From assembly GCA_947643165.1 (NCBI GenBank), contig CANRVB010000010.1, forward strand, positions 1 to 64,000: a stretch of 64,000 bases of DNA, written 5' to 3'. Below, in pieces: positions 12,653 to 21,910 of this stretch. The position numbers and the translations under genes are program-made. Each line of letters opens with the position of its first letter. Position 1 is the stretch's first letter. The notes beneath the pieces are model-generated. The model worked only from the letters and a program-made list of their open reading frames with translations, did no database searches and had not been told where the DNA came from. Origin of the DNA: an uncultured Porphyromonadaceae bacterium. Lineage in GTDB: Bacteria; Bacteroidota; Bacteroidia; Bacteroidales; Muribaculaceae.

Positions 12653-12766
12653 GCGATTTTCAGCCGCTTTGCGTTGCAGACAGATTGATATCGGGCATTG
12701 ATTAACATTGTTTAGTCAATATTCAGTATCAATTTGTTAAGAACCGGTTTGTCCTGACTTTTATGA

Positions 12767-12818
12767 ATCGGACCCGAAAGGAGCGAGCTTGTTGCCGCCC
12801 GTGCCTTTCGGGTCCGAT
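12767..12818 (-). terminator. Hairpin after the SusD gene
   Basis: A perfect 15-base stem (ATCGGACCCGAAAGG at 12767-12781 with its complement at 12804-12818), 45 bases past the SusD stop. The following minus-strand sequence has no good T run, so it may be a partial terminator or an RNA-stabilising hairpin that sets SusC/D apart from the enzymes. Confidence 0.6.
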
Positions 12819-12863
12819 GTATTCAGGTCTGATTCTTGATTTTACTCAGTAGTGGAACGCAGA

Positions 12864-14720
12864 TCAGTCTTCGAGCGGTGCACCGTAGTTGGCTACGAGC
12901 CATGTCTGGTCGACTGTGGTGTAATACTGCGACGGGTTGGTGTAGGGATTGTTATAGTAGAATATAGCGGGGTTACCGTTAAGTTCTGCCTGATTCCATC
13001 CGGGAGTCCAGCCTGTGAATATGCCGTCGACATCGATGGCGTGCGAGCGGGTGGCTACATTGACACCTTTGTATGCGCGGTGCAGACCCAGTGCCTGACG
13101 CTTGGCGTCGAAGTAGTTCACACCCTCGCCCCAGAATTCTATCTGCTTCTGGAAGTTGAGCTCATCCATGAAGTCGGCAGTCAGCTTCGACGAGTCGTAC
13201 TGCGGATCGCGGGTTTGGATCAGAGGCACGATTACGGCTGCGCCTGCAGCAGCGCCGCTTGTGCGGTAGGTAGCCTCAGCCTTGATGAAGTACATCTCCT
13301 CGACGCGCATGATCGGGTAGTCGACAGCGCCGCCTGTGGTGTAGTTGTTCCATACGCCGTTGTGCGGGCGGAACTTCAGGTTCAGATAAACCCAGGGCTT
13401 GGTGTCGAAGCGCTCGTAAACATAGGAGCGGATCCACGATGGCGGGCAGTTGAACTGGTAGTCAACAGTGCCGGGTCCGTCGAGTTCATCATTGGCATCG
13501 GCGGTCGATACATCACCCCAACGGTTGTTTATCAGTACCCCGTCGGCATTCTTCTCTACCAGGTAGGGTTCGCCTTCCTTCTGGTTTGTCGACAGATAGA
13601 AGAATGTCGGGTCGAGCCATGACTTTCTGCGGAAATCGGTCTTGTTAAGACGCTCATACATCTTGCGGTCAAGCGAGCGGCCGACACCCCAGCCATATAT
13701 CACGAAGTTGCTCTCCGAGTCGATGATCATGGCAAACTGGAAAGAACCGCCGGTTGCGGCGCTGGTGTTACCTTCCGAGATAGTGGTGGCCCACATCCAT
13801 GAGTTCTGTGAGTTGCGGTTGTTGAAGCCGTTGGCGGGATCGGTCCACTGCTCTTCTGTCAGCGGAGTGCAGCCTGAGGTCGATATGGCGCGGTCGGCGT
13901 ATGTGGCCGCGTTCTGCCAGTACTCGTTGGTGTTCTTATACTTTTCCGAAACGTCTGTACGCGATGCCATCGATGTATATACCTGTGCATACAGGCCATA
14001 TACAACACCGAGGTTAGGTTCTACCTTGTCCGAACGGTTGAAGCCCTGCAGCTCCTGTTCTGCGGCTGCGAGGTCACTTAGAATCAGGTCGTACACCTCG
14101 TCGACTGTGGCGCGTGGGTTGTTCGACAGCTCTTCAGGAGTGCTTGTCTCGGTCACGATGGGCACACCAAGGTTGGTCAGGTCGTGCTCGGGGGCAGTAT
14201 AGGTGAAGCGTGAGTCGGTCGGCTTCTTATACTCCATTATGCGTACCAGATCGTGGTAATAAAGTGCGCGGTAGGCGTGGGCTATTCCGCGGTAGCGCAC
14301 CAGCTCGGTATTGGTCTCCTCGGGGTCGATCAGCGCCAGGATATCGTTTACTGCCTTGATATATCCATAATATACATACGACGGATATATACCGCGGTTT
14401 GATCCGGTTGCCGATACGGCGCCGTAACACCATGCTCCATATGTGTTCCAGCCCTGCTGACCGGCGCAGACGAACGGAGTTGTAGCGTGTTCAGGCATAA
14501 GGCGCAGGCCTGCGTAGCCTATGTTCTCGATACCACCGTCGCTGTTGGAGTATCCGGCCATGGTGGTGTAGATGGCGTTTACCATACCGTTCAGAGCGTC
14601 AGGTGAGGCGGAAATCTGTCCTCCGGTCACAAAATCCGTTGGCACATATTCCTGGATACAGCTGCTCAGGCCCATTACTGATGCCAAAGCAAGACCTATG
14701 TAATATTTTTTTGTTTTCAT
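12864..14720 (-). CDS. SusD/RagB-family glycan-binding lipoprotein
   Basis: A 618-residue surface lipoprotein with lipobox LSSC (Cys21) after a charged N-terminus. The TPR-like helical SusD fold is suggested by YRGIAHAYRALYYHDLVRI (about 145-163) and the RVEEMYFIKAEATYR segment near 465-480, typical of RagB/SusD. It should cap the TonB-dependent transporter encoded just upstream and bind the glycan at the cell surface. The gap to the SusC gene is 20 bases, so they form one operon. The glycan is not identifiable from sequence. Confidence 0.95.
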   Translation of the reverse strand: MKTKKYYIGLALASVMGLSSCIQEYVPTDFVTGGQISASPDALNGMVNAIYTTMAGYSNSDGGIENIGYAGLRLMPEHATTPFVCAGQQGWNTYGAWCYGAVSATGSNRGIYPSYVYYGYIKAVNDILALIDPEETNTELVRYRGIAHAYRALYYHDLVRIMEYKKPTDSRFTYTAPEHDLTNLGVPIVTETSTPEELSNNPRATVDEVYDLILSDLAAAEQELQGFNRSDKVEPNLGVVYGLYAQVYTSMASRTDVSEKYKNTNEYWQNAATYADRAISTSGCTPLTEEQWTDPANGFNNRNSQNSWMWATTISEGNTSAATGGSFQFAMIIDSESNFVIYGWGVGRSLDRKMYERLNKTDFRRKSWLDPTFFYLSTNQKEGEPYLVEKNADGVLINNRWGDVSTADANDELDGPGTVDYQFNCPPSWIRSYVYERFDTKPWVYLNLKFRPHNGVWNNYTTGGAVDYPIMRVEEMYFIKAEATYRTSGAAAGAAVIVPLIQTRDPQYDSSKLTADFMDELNFQKQIEFWGEGVNYFDAKRQALGLHRAYKGVNVATRSHAIDVDGIFTGWTPGWNQAELNGNPAIFYYNNPYTNPSQYYTTVDQTWLVANYGAPLED

Positions 14721-14740
14721 TGAATATGCTTGTTAAGATA

Positions 14741-17700
14741 TTAGAATGATACCTGTACGCCGCCCGAGATTGTACGGATAGGAGAGTAGAGCTCGGGGCT
14801 GGTGATACCGATAATGTTCTGGCGTGGATCAAGACCACGGCGTGCCGAAACGTAGCCGAGGTTCTCGCCTGCGAAGTATACGCGCAGACGGTCGATGCCC
14901 CACTTCTTTGTCATCATGGTAGGCAGGGTATAGCCGAAGTTGACGTTCTGCAGGTTCAGGTAGCTTGCGCTGGCCAGGAAGCGGTCGGTCATGGCTGACT
15001 GGCTGTATTGCTCGTAGGCACGCAGACGCGGCACGTCGGTGTGTACGTTTTCGGGTGTCCATGCTTTCAGGATATCCTTGTGCCAGTTTGATGATGATGC
15101 CTCGCCGCCCGAGCCCATCAGGTTGTTGTAGATGTAGTCATACACCTTACCACCCAGCTGGAAGTTGAGGTTGACCGACAGGTCGAAGCCTTTCACTGTG
15201 ATTGTCGTGCCGAAACCACCGTTGATAGGAGCGAGTGCATCGCCGCCGAAGTAGTAGTCAGCCTGGCTGGCATCCTCTACCTTCTCTTTGCCGATTATGT
15301 TGCCCTGTTCGTCGAGGGTGTTCTTCCAGTAGAGCTGTGCGCCCTCTTCGTTCAGACCGGCGGTCTTGCGGACATACCATGTGTAGAGAGGCAGACCCTC
15401 GCCCACGTAGTAGCGCCACAGTGATACGAACGAACCGTCAACGTTCACATAACCGTCGTGACCGTCGATATTCATTGTCTTGGCCTCTTCCGGCAGACGG
15501 AGCACCTTGTTCTTCACGTAGCCGATATTGAAGTTGGCCGACCATGTGATGTCGCGTGTCTGCAGGATTGTACCGTCAAGATTCAGCTCGACACCTTCGT
15601 TGCGCATGTCACCCAGGTTGGTGTAGTAGCTGGTATAACCGGCCGACGGCGGTGTCTTCAGCGAGAACAGCATGTCGGTGGTCTTGCGGTAGAAGTAATC
15701 GAATCCTCCGTTCAGACGATGGTTGAACAGCTCAAACTCAAAACCTACGTTCCAGTTGGTGTTGGTCTCCCATGTGATGTTTTCTGTACCTTTGCCACGC
15801 CACTGATATGATACTTCATCGTTGTTGTTGATGATATTGTACCGGTCGTCATACAGATAGTTGCCGATGTTGTCATTGCCCTGTGCGCCTACAGAGAACT
15901 TGATCTTAAGTGAGTTCACCCAGTCTGCATTGAAGAATTCCTCCTTCGACAGTACCCAGGCTGCACCCAGGCTCCAGAATGTACCCCAGCGATGATCCTT
16001 TGCGAAGCGTGATGATGCGTCGCGGCGGATAGAGGCGTTGGCATAATACTTCTGCGCGTAGTCATACATGCCGCGGAAGAAATAACCTTCGTTGTTGTAT
16101 TTTGATCCGTAGCTTGACGGATAGTTCTTGTTCAGAAGCACACCGAGTTCGGTTGCGTTGTCGATACCGAAGTTCCAGCCCGAGGCGCTGATATAGCTGT
16201 AGTCATACTTATAGTACTCGTGACCTAACAGGGCGCTCACCTCATGCGGGCCGAAGTTCTTGTTGAAGTTCAACAGCTGCTGGGTGTTGTATGTACGTGT
16301 CTCATACTTTGTACGGCTCAGATAGCCATTGTCCGTAGAGCTGGTGTAATTGTCTACAAACGGGCTGTTGCGGTACATATATTGACGTGCGTAGCTGTAG
16401 GTGCTGCCGTTGATGGTAAATGTCAGCCAGTCTACAGGCTTGATATCTGCATATATGCTTGCTGTGGTCGAGTTGCCTCGTGTCTGCTCTTCACGATACT
16501 TGTTGGTGAAGATAGCGTTGGCCGGCGAAGATGAGAAGCCGCCGCGGTGCAGGTTGTAGCGGTTGCCGAAGTCATACATAGGCTGATCCCACTGGTCTAT
16601 CATGATCTGCTTGTCAGCTCCGCGCAGATACACCGGATAGATCGGTGCCTGATTGTGGATGATCGACCAGATCGATCCTATACCTATGGCGTGGTCGTTG
16701 GCGCCTATGCCACCTTCCGACACCTGGTTGTTTCTGTAGTTGGTGTAGCTGATGTTGACACCTGTGCGCAGCCACTTCTTGGCGTTGTAGTCCACCTTCA
16801 CGCGGCCGGTGAGGCGACGCTCGTGCGAGCCGCCTATTATACCTTCCTGATCCAAGTAGCCCAGCGAGCTGTAGTAGTTCAGGCCGTTCATGCCGCCCGA
16901 TACGGTGGCGTTGTATTCCTGACGGAGACCGGTCTGCAGACCTACCTCTGCCCAATCATCGGGCTGCAGCCACAGGTCGGTGCCCTGATAGCTGTAGAGG
17001 GCGCCCAGAGTGGCGGCTGAGTTCATCTTGCCGTTGTCCATGATGAAATCCTGGCCGTTGGGCACTGTATATACCATATAGCCCGGGCCGATACCTGTTG
17101 CGGTAGTGTTCATCAGGTTGTAGTTGGCCAGCTTATGGGCCTCGGCTGCGCTCAGGGGAGCGTCAAGGCCCTTGTTCTTGGCATACGAATCGGCCATGTA
17201 GTAGTTCTTCAGTGAGGTGTAGAATGTCTCATAGAACTGCTTGCCGTTCAGCTTGTCATATTCCTGCAGGGCCTTTGAGTTGCCGCCCCACTTCATGTCG
17301 ACACTCACCTTTGCCTGGCCGCCGCTGTTGCGGGTAGTGATCATAACCACGCCGTTGGCGCCGCGGGCGCCGTAGAGTGCGTTCGATGCGGCATCCTTCA
17401 TCACTGTCATCGACTCGATGTCGGCCGGGTTGATCAGCGCTATATCGCCGTCATAAGGCATGCCGTCCACTACGATCAGTGGCGTGGTGCCCGACGATAT
17501 CGAGCCGAGACCGCGGATGGTGATCGTTGGCTCCGAGCCCAGCTGCGACGAGCTGTTGGTCAGCTGTACGCCTGCCACGCGGCCTGCCAGGGCCTGCGTA
17601 GCTGTCGATACCTGCGACTTGTTGATGTCGTCGGCCTTCAGGACGCCCGCCGATCCTGTGAATGCTTCTTTCTTCATCTTACCGAAGGCTACTACCACGA

Positions 17701-18001
17701 CCTCGTCGAGGGCTTCGGTATTGGTGGCCAGGATGATGTTCACTTCGGGATGCCCCTCAACCTTCACGGTTGCGGTGACATAGCCCACATAGCTCACCTG
17801 GAGGGTTGCGGTCGACGGTACGACGATCTGATACTTGCCGTCCATATCGGTCGATGTTGCATTAGTTGGTTTGCCAACCTCAGTGACTGTCGCGCCGATC
17901 AGTGGTTCACCCTCCTGATCGGTTACAACGCCCTTCACTGTCAATGCCCAGCTGCACACCGTGCACATAAGGCAAAACAATAGGCTTAACGCTTTTTGCA
18001 T
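14741..18001 (-). CDS. SusC/RagA-family TonB-dependent transporter
   Basis: A 1086-residue outer-membrane transporter. A signal peptide covers about 1-19, followed by a carboxypeptidase-regulatory-like domain (about 22-100, VKGVVTDQEGEPLIGATV) and the TonB plug (about 110-225, including SNALYGARGANGVVMITTR). The 22-strand barrel runs to the C-terminal aromatic residue (VQVSF). It imports oligosaccharides together with the SusD partner. There is no N-terminal STN domain, so there is no sign of direct FecR/ECF signalling. A candidate promoter at 18189-18224 has a G9 tract (sense strand) in place of the -33 box. Confidence 0.96.
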   Translation of the reverse strand: MQKALSLLFCLMCTVCSWALTVKGVVTDQEGEPLIGATVTEVGKPTNATSTDMDGKYQIVVPSTATLQVSYVGYVTATVKVEGHPEVNIILATNTEALDEVVVVAFGKMKKEAFTGSAGVLKADDINKSQVSTATQALAGRVAGVQLTNSSSQLGSEPTITIRGLGSISSGTTPLIVVDGMPYDGDIALINPADIESMTVMKDAASNALYGARGANGVVMITTRNSGGQAKVSVDMKWGGNSKALQEYDKLNGKQFYETFYTSLKNYYMADSYAKNKGLDAPLSAAEAHKLANYNLMNTTATGIGPGYMVYTVPNGQDFIMDNGKMNSAATLGALYSYQGTDLWLQPDDWAEVGLQTGLRQEYNATVSGGMNGLNYYSSLGYLDQEGIIGGSHERRLTGRVKVDYNAKKWLRTGVNISYTNYRNNQVSEGGIGANDHAIGIGSIWSIIHNQAPIYPVYLRGADKQIMIDQWDQPMYDFGNRYNLHRGGFSSSPANAIFTNKYREEQTRGNSTTASIYADIKPVDWLTFTINGSTYSYARQYMYRNSPFVDNYTSSTDNGYLSRTKYETRTYNTQQLLNFNKNFGPHEVSALLGHEYYKYDYSYISASGWNFGIDNATELGVLLNKNYPSSYGSKYNNEGYFFRGMYDYAQKYYANASIRRDASSRFAKDHRWGTFWSLGAAWVLSKEEFFNADWVNSLKIKFSVGAQGNDNIGNYLYDDRYNIINNNDEVSYQWRGKGTENITWETNTNWNVGFEFELFNHRLNGGFDYFYRKTTDMLFSLKTPPSAGYTSYYTNLGDMRNEGVELNLDGTILQTRDITWSANFNIGYVKNKVLRLPEEAKTMNIDGHDGYVNVDGSFVSLWRYYVGEGLPLYTWYVRKTAGLNEEGAQLYWKNTLDEQGNIIGKEKVEDASQADYYFGGDALAPINGGFGTTITVKGFDLSVNLNFQLGGKVYDYIYNNLMGSGGEASSSNWHKDILKAWTPENVHTDVPRLRAYEQYSQSAMTDRFLASASYLNLQNVNFGYTLPTMMTKKWGIDRLRVYFAGENLGYVSARRGLDPRQNIIGITSPELYSPIRTISGGVQVSF

Positions 18002-18188
18002 AATGATTTAAGATAGATAATAAGGGTAGATACGTCTTGGGGCTTCACCTCCGTTCTATCTGATACAATGTTCTTGTCGTGCGGATCTTACTATGAGTTT
18101 TGGTCATGGTATTGTCGGAAATGCAGGACAGGAGAGTCGGAATGTTGTTTCTTATACAGCGAATGATCTGCTCCTTTATTTTACCTCG

Positions 18189-18224
18189 CAAATGTACAGT
18201 AAAAAGTTGTAAATACCCCCCCCC
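18189..18224 (-). promoter_or_regulatory. SusC promoter with homopolymeric tract at -33
   Basis: Minus strand: G9 (18224-18216), 19 bases, -7 TACATTTG (18196-18189). The TTTG -33 box expected at this distance is replaced by the G run. The start codon is 187 bases downstream of the -7, leaving a long leader. Confidence 0.5.
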
Positions 18225-18520
18225 GAATGTTAAAATATAATAAAATGCTGACTTTTGTCAGCCAAATTTGCTGTTTTTTAATATAAAAATGACATTAAAT
18301 CACCCATAATTTTGTCATTATGCCACCGTTTTTGCTAATATTGACAAATTTAGGCTTTGTTTACACAGATATTTTGTCTAAAATTTATTATTTGTAGCCA
18401 TGATCCCATCCTTGTGCTACATATTATCATATTTACCCCTCCTTTTGCTTTCATAAATCATTATCTGTCCTCATCTGCATATCAATCCGTCAGTCCGGTA
18501 CCTCTCGCGCTACGACGCAC
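18225..18520. other. AT-rich intergenic region upstream of SusC
   Basis: About 300 bases of AT-rich, non-coding sequence between the SusC promoter and the hairpin at 18521. Several TTTTGTC and TTTGTC repeats occur between 18250 and 18380, which could be regulator sites. No ORF or RNA gene was recognised. Confidence 0.4.
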
Positions 18521-18558
18521 CGACGCCCTGCATTGAGCCGAAACAATGCAGGGCGTCG
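18521..18558 (-). terminator. Hairpin downstream of the 18598-19767 lipoprotein gene
   Basis: A perfect 15-base stem (CGACGCCCTGCATTG with its complement at 18544-18558) and an 8-base loop. No T run follows on the minus strand. It lies 39 bases past the stop codon. Confidence 0.6.
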
Positions 18559-18597
18559 TCTGTCTTGTCAATGGTTCCGCGTTGTTATCCGCGCTCC

Positions 18598-19767
18598 TTA
18601 TTTCACCTCCTTGGCCACTATGCGGGTCTCGATCTCTATTTTCTGCTCTTCAACCAGTGCATGCAGCCACTTCACTATCCGCCATGCCTTCGAATGCTCC
18701 GGCGTCTCCAGGCCTGGATTATTGGGATAACTCGCATCCATTGCCGCCGACCACAGTCCCAGCGAGTTCTTGCTGTCGATATAGTCCAGCACGAATTGTC
18801 CGTCCGATATGTTGCATAGTTCATACAGATGCCCCTCCGAGCGCCATGTCGGCGACGTCACGGCAAGCCATTCTGTCCAAATATTGCCCGACACATCCTC
18901 CGCTATATCACGCGTTGATGCTATCAGGTGGTTGAACTCCTCGGGAGCATACATATATATGTAGCGCCCGTTCCGCTCCGGAAGGTAGGCGAAGTTCTGG
19001 TCCAGTTGCACATACTGTCCGTTCGACGCGCTGCGCATCTCTACGGCCATCTTTCCGTCACTGCCCGGCGCGAACCTCACCTTGTCATATCCTATCTTAT
19101 CGCGCAGCGAGGCAAGTGAGACATCCGTGAGCCACTTCACAGCCTCGTCTGCAGTGATGCTCTCGTCTCCCAACTCAAGCACCGGCTTTTCCGCCGTACG
19201 CTGCATCGCCCTTCGCGTTATACCGTCGCCGTCGAGCGACAGCTCATAGCGGCGGCCGGCTGCTGCAAAAGCCGACATATCATATTTCACCTCGGCCTGG
19301 AGCTTGCGGCTGGCCGACACTGTAGGATTGTCCACAACGCCGCTAAGGCTTATATGCGTCTTGCCGTAATTCAGTTCGCCTTCCACGGTCATGCCGTTGC
19401 GCCCCATGGTGCCGTTGGTCGCAAATTCTGCCTTCGTCAACCTTGGCTGGAACACCGTACGTCCTTTTATTGTCTCTACCGACACATCTGGTATCTGTAG
19501 ATCACCCACCGTCATGGTCAGGCTATGTGTCTCCGACATCACAGATCCGTCTGCGCCCGCGGCCGATTCAATTTCCACCTCGCTCGGATAGTCATGACCG
19601 TTCACGGTCAATGCTACCTGCTGTACTGACAGAACGCCCGTTAGCTCATTGCCGGTTGCCATAGGCACCTTGTCGTCCGATGAGCACGACCACATCATTG
19701 CTGCAATCGTTCCGGCCATAAGGCTCGCCAGGCCGCCCTTGTTGATAGTGTGATGATTTGTTTTCAT
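18598..19767 (-). CDS. Bacteroidales lipoprotein of unknown function
   Basis: A 389-residue predicted lipoprotein: TIAAMMWSC lipobox with Cys28, then an SSDDK linker. The start MKTNHHTINK at 19767 is preferred because it gives a proper signal peptide and lies 34 bases past a good promoter; the longer frame to 19854 crosses that promoter. Residues about 45-175 are beta-rich with TVNGHDYPSEV and TMTVGDLQIPDV, reminiscent of calycin-like or DUF4925-type Bacteroidales lipoproteins, but I cannot assign a family. The C-terminal half has helical and Trp-rich segments. Monocistronic. No catalytic motif is visible. Confidence 0.8.
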   Translation of the reverse strand: MKTNHHTINKGGLASLMAGTIAAMMWSCSSDDKVPMATGNELTGVLSVQQVALTVNGHDYPSEVEIESAAGADGSVMSETHSLTMTVGDLQIPDVSVETIKGRTVFQPRLTKAEFATNGTMGRNGMTVEGELNYGKTHISLSGVVDNPTVSASRKLQAEVKYDMSAFAAAGRRYELSLDGDGITRRAMQRTAEKPVLELGDESITADEAVKWLTDVSLASLRDKIGYDKVRFAPGSDGKMAVEMRSASNGQYVQLDQNFAYLPERNGRYIYMYAPEEFNHLIASTRDIAEDVSGNIWTEWLAVTSPTWRSEGHLYELCNISDGQFVLDYIDSKNSLGLWSAAMDASYPNNPGLETPEHSKAWRIVKWLHALVEEQKIEIETRIVAKEVK

Positions 19768-19801
19768 GGTTATTATGTTATTAGTCGGAATATCTATTTC
19801 G

Positions 19802-19832
19802 CAAATATAGATATATATTATCGCATTAGCAA
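19802..19832 (-). promoter_or_regulatory. Promoter of the 18598-19767 lipoprotein gene
   Basis: Minus strand: -33 TTG (19832-19830), 20 bases, -7 TATATTTG (19809-19802). A full match, 34 bases before the chosen start. Confidence 0.75.
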
Positions 19833-19945
19833 CTCTTTCGACCGGAGCCGGCAATTATTTGTCATTTTGACCTTTTTCTCTTTCATCTTTATCAATCCCG
19901 TTTGCCGGAATCCAATCCTGCGGCAACCTGCGTTCGTGTGTATAC

Positions 19946-19992
19946 AAAAAAAGAATGAGCTAAGCAAACCGAAGTCTGACATTAGCTCATTC
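19946..19992 (-). terminator. Terminator of tRNA-Asp
   Basis: Stem GAATGAGCTA/TAGCTCATTC (19992-19983 with 19962-19953), followed on the minus strand by seven T (19952-19946). It lies 14 bases past the tRNA 3' end. Confidence 0.85.
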
Positions 19993-20006
19993 TCCTCTCT
20001 CCTCTG

Positions 20007-20080
20007 CGGTATGGACGGGACTCGAACCCGCGACCCCCTGCGTGACAGGCAGGTATTCTAACCAGCTGAACTACCACACC
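20007..20080 (-). tRNA. tRNA-Asp(GTC)
   Basis: A 74-base cloverleaf. The acceptor stem is GGTGTGG/CCATACC with one G-U pair and discriminator G. The anticodon stem CCTGC/GCAGG closes loop CTGTCAC, anticodon GTC. T loop TTCGAGT. Confidence 0.97.
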
Positions 20081-20152
20081 AGAGTAGCATTTTTGACTTA
20101 TGTCTAAGTGCTCTTGCATTCGATCGGGAGGTGTTTCCTTTCGTTTGCGATG

Positions 20153-20184
20153 CAAAGTTACGACGTTTTTTTTATCCCACCAAA
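20153..20184 (-). promoter_or_regulatory. Promoter of tRNA-Asp
   Basis: Minus strand: -33 TTTG (20184-20181), 20 bases, -7 TAACTTTG (20160-20153). Same boxes and spacing as the tRNA-Val promoter. The leader to the tRNA is about 72 bases. The remaining stretch to 20319 is non-coding. Confidence 0.8.
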
Positions 20185-20319
20185 TATTTCCGCAAAAAAA
20201 ATGCATTTTTTTTCAAATTTTCTTCCTTTTCATCCTCCCGGACCCCCTTTTTACAAGTTTTGGGGACCCTCTGGGCCCCCAAAACCGTATTCTGTCATCT
20301 ATTTTCGTAGGTACCTGTG

Positions 20320-21042
20320 TCAATCTATTTCTACGCTGTGACCCGGGTGGTGAAGACAGTAGCACTTCGTGGCTGCGCTGCTGTTGTATTCCGCAAAGTT
20401 GCATGCTTCCTCATATTTCCCGTCAAAATGCATCGGGAAGAAATTATCCACCTTTATAGTATTGAGAAATTCCCTCACTCCTCGGCTGAAGTCTGAGCCC
20501 TGACGCGGATCTACCGGGAAAAATGCTATGTTTATCTCCGGATTCTCCGAAGCTATGCGGTTGAGCACCTTGCGGTACTTCACATCCGCAGCCTCAACCT
20601 CCTTGAATGTCGACTCATCCTGCCAGTGCCAGTCGTTCAGGTCGCCGGCATGGAATATTTTCTTGCCGTCAGGCAGTGTCACCATGAAGCTCACACCCTC
20701 GTCAGTCGACGGATATGCCTTCACTGCTATTTTGCCCGGAAGATCTTCCACTGAGTCTCCGGCGCTCATGCCCTGTACCTCCAGTGTCGAAGGTATGTTC
20801 ATGGCCTTTATATCGTTCGACATCACATACACGCGCCTGTGGTTCTGGGCCATTTCATATATGCTCGGTGTGTGGTGGTCGGGGTGATGGTGGCTGGCGA
20901 AAAATACCACCGGCAGATCCGGATATGTGCCAAGTATGTTGTTCAGTGCGTGCGAAGGATCTCTGAAGTAGTCGAAAACGAGAATTGCATCGGCCAGCGT
21001 GACTACAAAGCCGCTGTGGTCAAGATAGGTCACTTTAATCAT
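20320..21042 (-). CDS. UlaG-like metallo-beta-lactamase-fold hydrolase
   Basis: A 240-residue cytoplasmic metallo-hydrolase. The metal-binding motif HHHPDHH (about 52-58) follows a hydrophobic strand, and HAGDLNDWHW (about 131-140) provides the second-shell Asp/His ligands. FPMHFDGKYEE near the C-terminus gives the last His. The fold resembles the UlaG / YtkL-like MBL hydrolases that act on phosphorylated or lactone substrates, but no substrate can be named. The next upstream gene, another MBL-fold enzyme, ends 16 bases before this start, so they are likely co-transcribed. Confidence 0.87.
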   Translation of the reverse strand: MIKVTYLDHSGFVVTLADAILVFDYFRDPSHALNNILGTYPDLPVVFFASHHHPDHHTPSIYEMAQNHRRVYVMSNDIKAMNIPSTLEVQGMSAGDSVEDLPGKIAVKAYPSTDEGVSFMVTLPDGKKIFHAGDLNDWHWQDESTFKEVEAADVKYRKVLNRIASENPEINIAFFPVDPRQGSDFSRGVREFLNTIKVDNFFPMHFDGKYEEACNFAEYNSSAATKCYCLHHPGHSVEID

Positions 21043-21058
21043 AGTGCGGACGGTTTTT

Positions 21059-21853
21059 TTAGCGTTCTGTTGTAACGTGTAGCGTCATTCCGTCATAGCC
21101 CATCTCTACGCCTCGGGGCAGAAGCCGCGAGGTCTCCGCATGAAGCCCTATTCCGTGGCTCATGTGGGTGATGATTGCCCGACGGGGTGCTACTTCGGTT
21201 ATAACGTCTATCGCCTGCTTTAGGTTCATGTGCGTGGGGTGGGGCGTGTGGCGCAGTGCGTTGATGATCAGTGTGTCAGTGCCTTTCATCAGCGATATCG
21301 TCCGCTCGTCTGCGCTTTTGCAGTCTGTTACGTAGCTCAGTCCGCCTATCCTGTACCCTAATATCGGCAGATTCCCGTGCATCACACGCAGCGGCAGCAC
21401 ACCCGTCTCCTCTATTCCGGCCGGCCGGAATTCACCCGCCTCCTCATCTATCGTCCGCAGATCGAAGTGGGGCAGTCCTGCTTTGGGCTCTTCGTGGAAA
21501 CAATACGGTACGCGCGCGCGTATGTCCCTCGCCACGTCTGCCTTGCAGTACACCGGTAGCCCTTTCGGATATGGCATGCAGTACGGACGCAATTCATCCA
21601 GCCCCGCCACATGGTCATAATGGCTGTGTGTCAGCAATACCGCGTCTATACGTTCCGGTGTCCCCGCGTTCAGCAGTTGCCGGTATATGTCGGGACCGCA
21701 GTCTATCAGTATATGCCGTCCCTGGTCGGTACGGATCAGTATGGCCGAACGCATGCGCCGGTCACGTGGATCGCGCGACGTGCACACTTTGCAGCTGCAC
21801 ATCAGTTGTGGCACTCCCGACGAGGTGCCTGTGCCGAGTATGGTGATTTTCAT
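21059..21853 (-). CDS. PhnP-like metallo-beta-lactamase-fold phosphodiesterase
   Basis: A 264-residue cytoplasmic hydrolase of the PhnP / RNase Z-like MBL group. The N-terminus ILGTGTSSGVPQ (4-15) and the zinc-type cysteines CSCKVC (19-24) are typical of PhnP relatives. The metal motif HSHYDH is at 76-81, and YVTDCK and THMSHG provide later ligands. PhnP hydrolyses cyclic ribose phosphodiesters in phosphonate metabolism, but no phn genes are nearby, so a general phosphodiesterase role is safer. Operon with the downstream MBL gene. Confidence 0.87.
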   Translation of the reverse strand: MKITILGTGTSSGVPQLMCSCKVCTSRDPRDRRMRSAILIRTDQGRHILIDCGPDIYRQLLNAGTPERIDAVLLTHSHYDHVAGLDELRPYCMPYPKGLPVYCKADVARDIRARVPYCFHEEPKAGLPHFDLRTIDEEAGEFRPAGIEETGVLPLRVMHGNLPILGYRIGGLSYVTDCKSADERTISLMKGTDTLIINALRHTPHPTHMNLKQAIDVITEVAPRRAIITHMSHGIGLHAETSRLLPRGVEMGYDGMTLHVTTER

Positions 21854-21910
21854 CAGTACCTCCGGTTCAAAGGGTGTTTAATAAGATGTGTGAATGGATT
21901 TCACCACTCT

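Noticed and set aside
14741..18001. SusC with FecI/FecR-type signalling
   Set aside because: No N-terminal signalling domain and no sigma/anti-sigma pair next to it; the ECF operon at 45-46 kb is far away.
20320..21853. Two MBL genes as a beta-lactam resistance locus
   Set aside because: Sequence features are of UlaG- and PhnP-like hydrolases without signal peptides, not periplasmic beta-lactamases.
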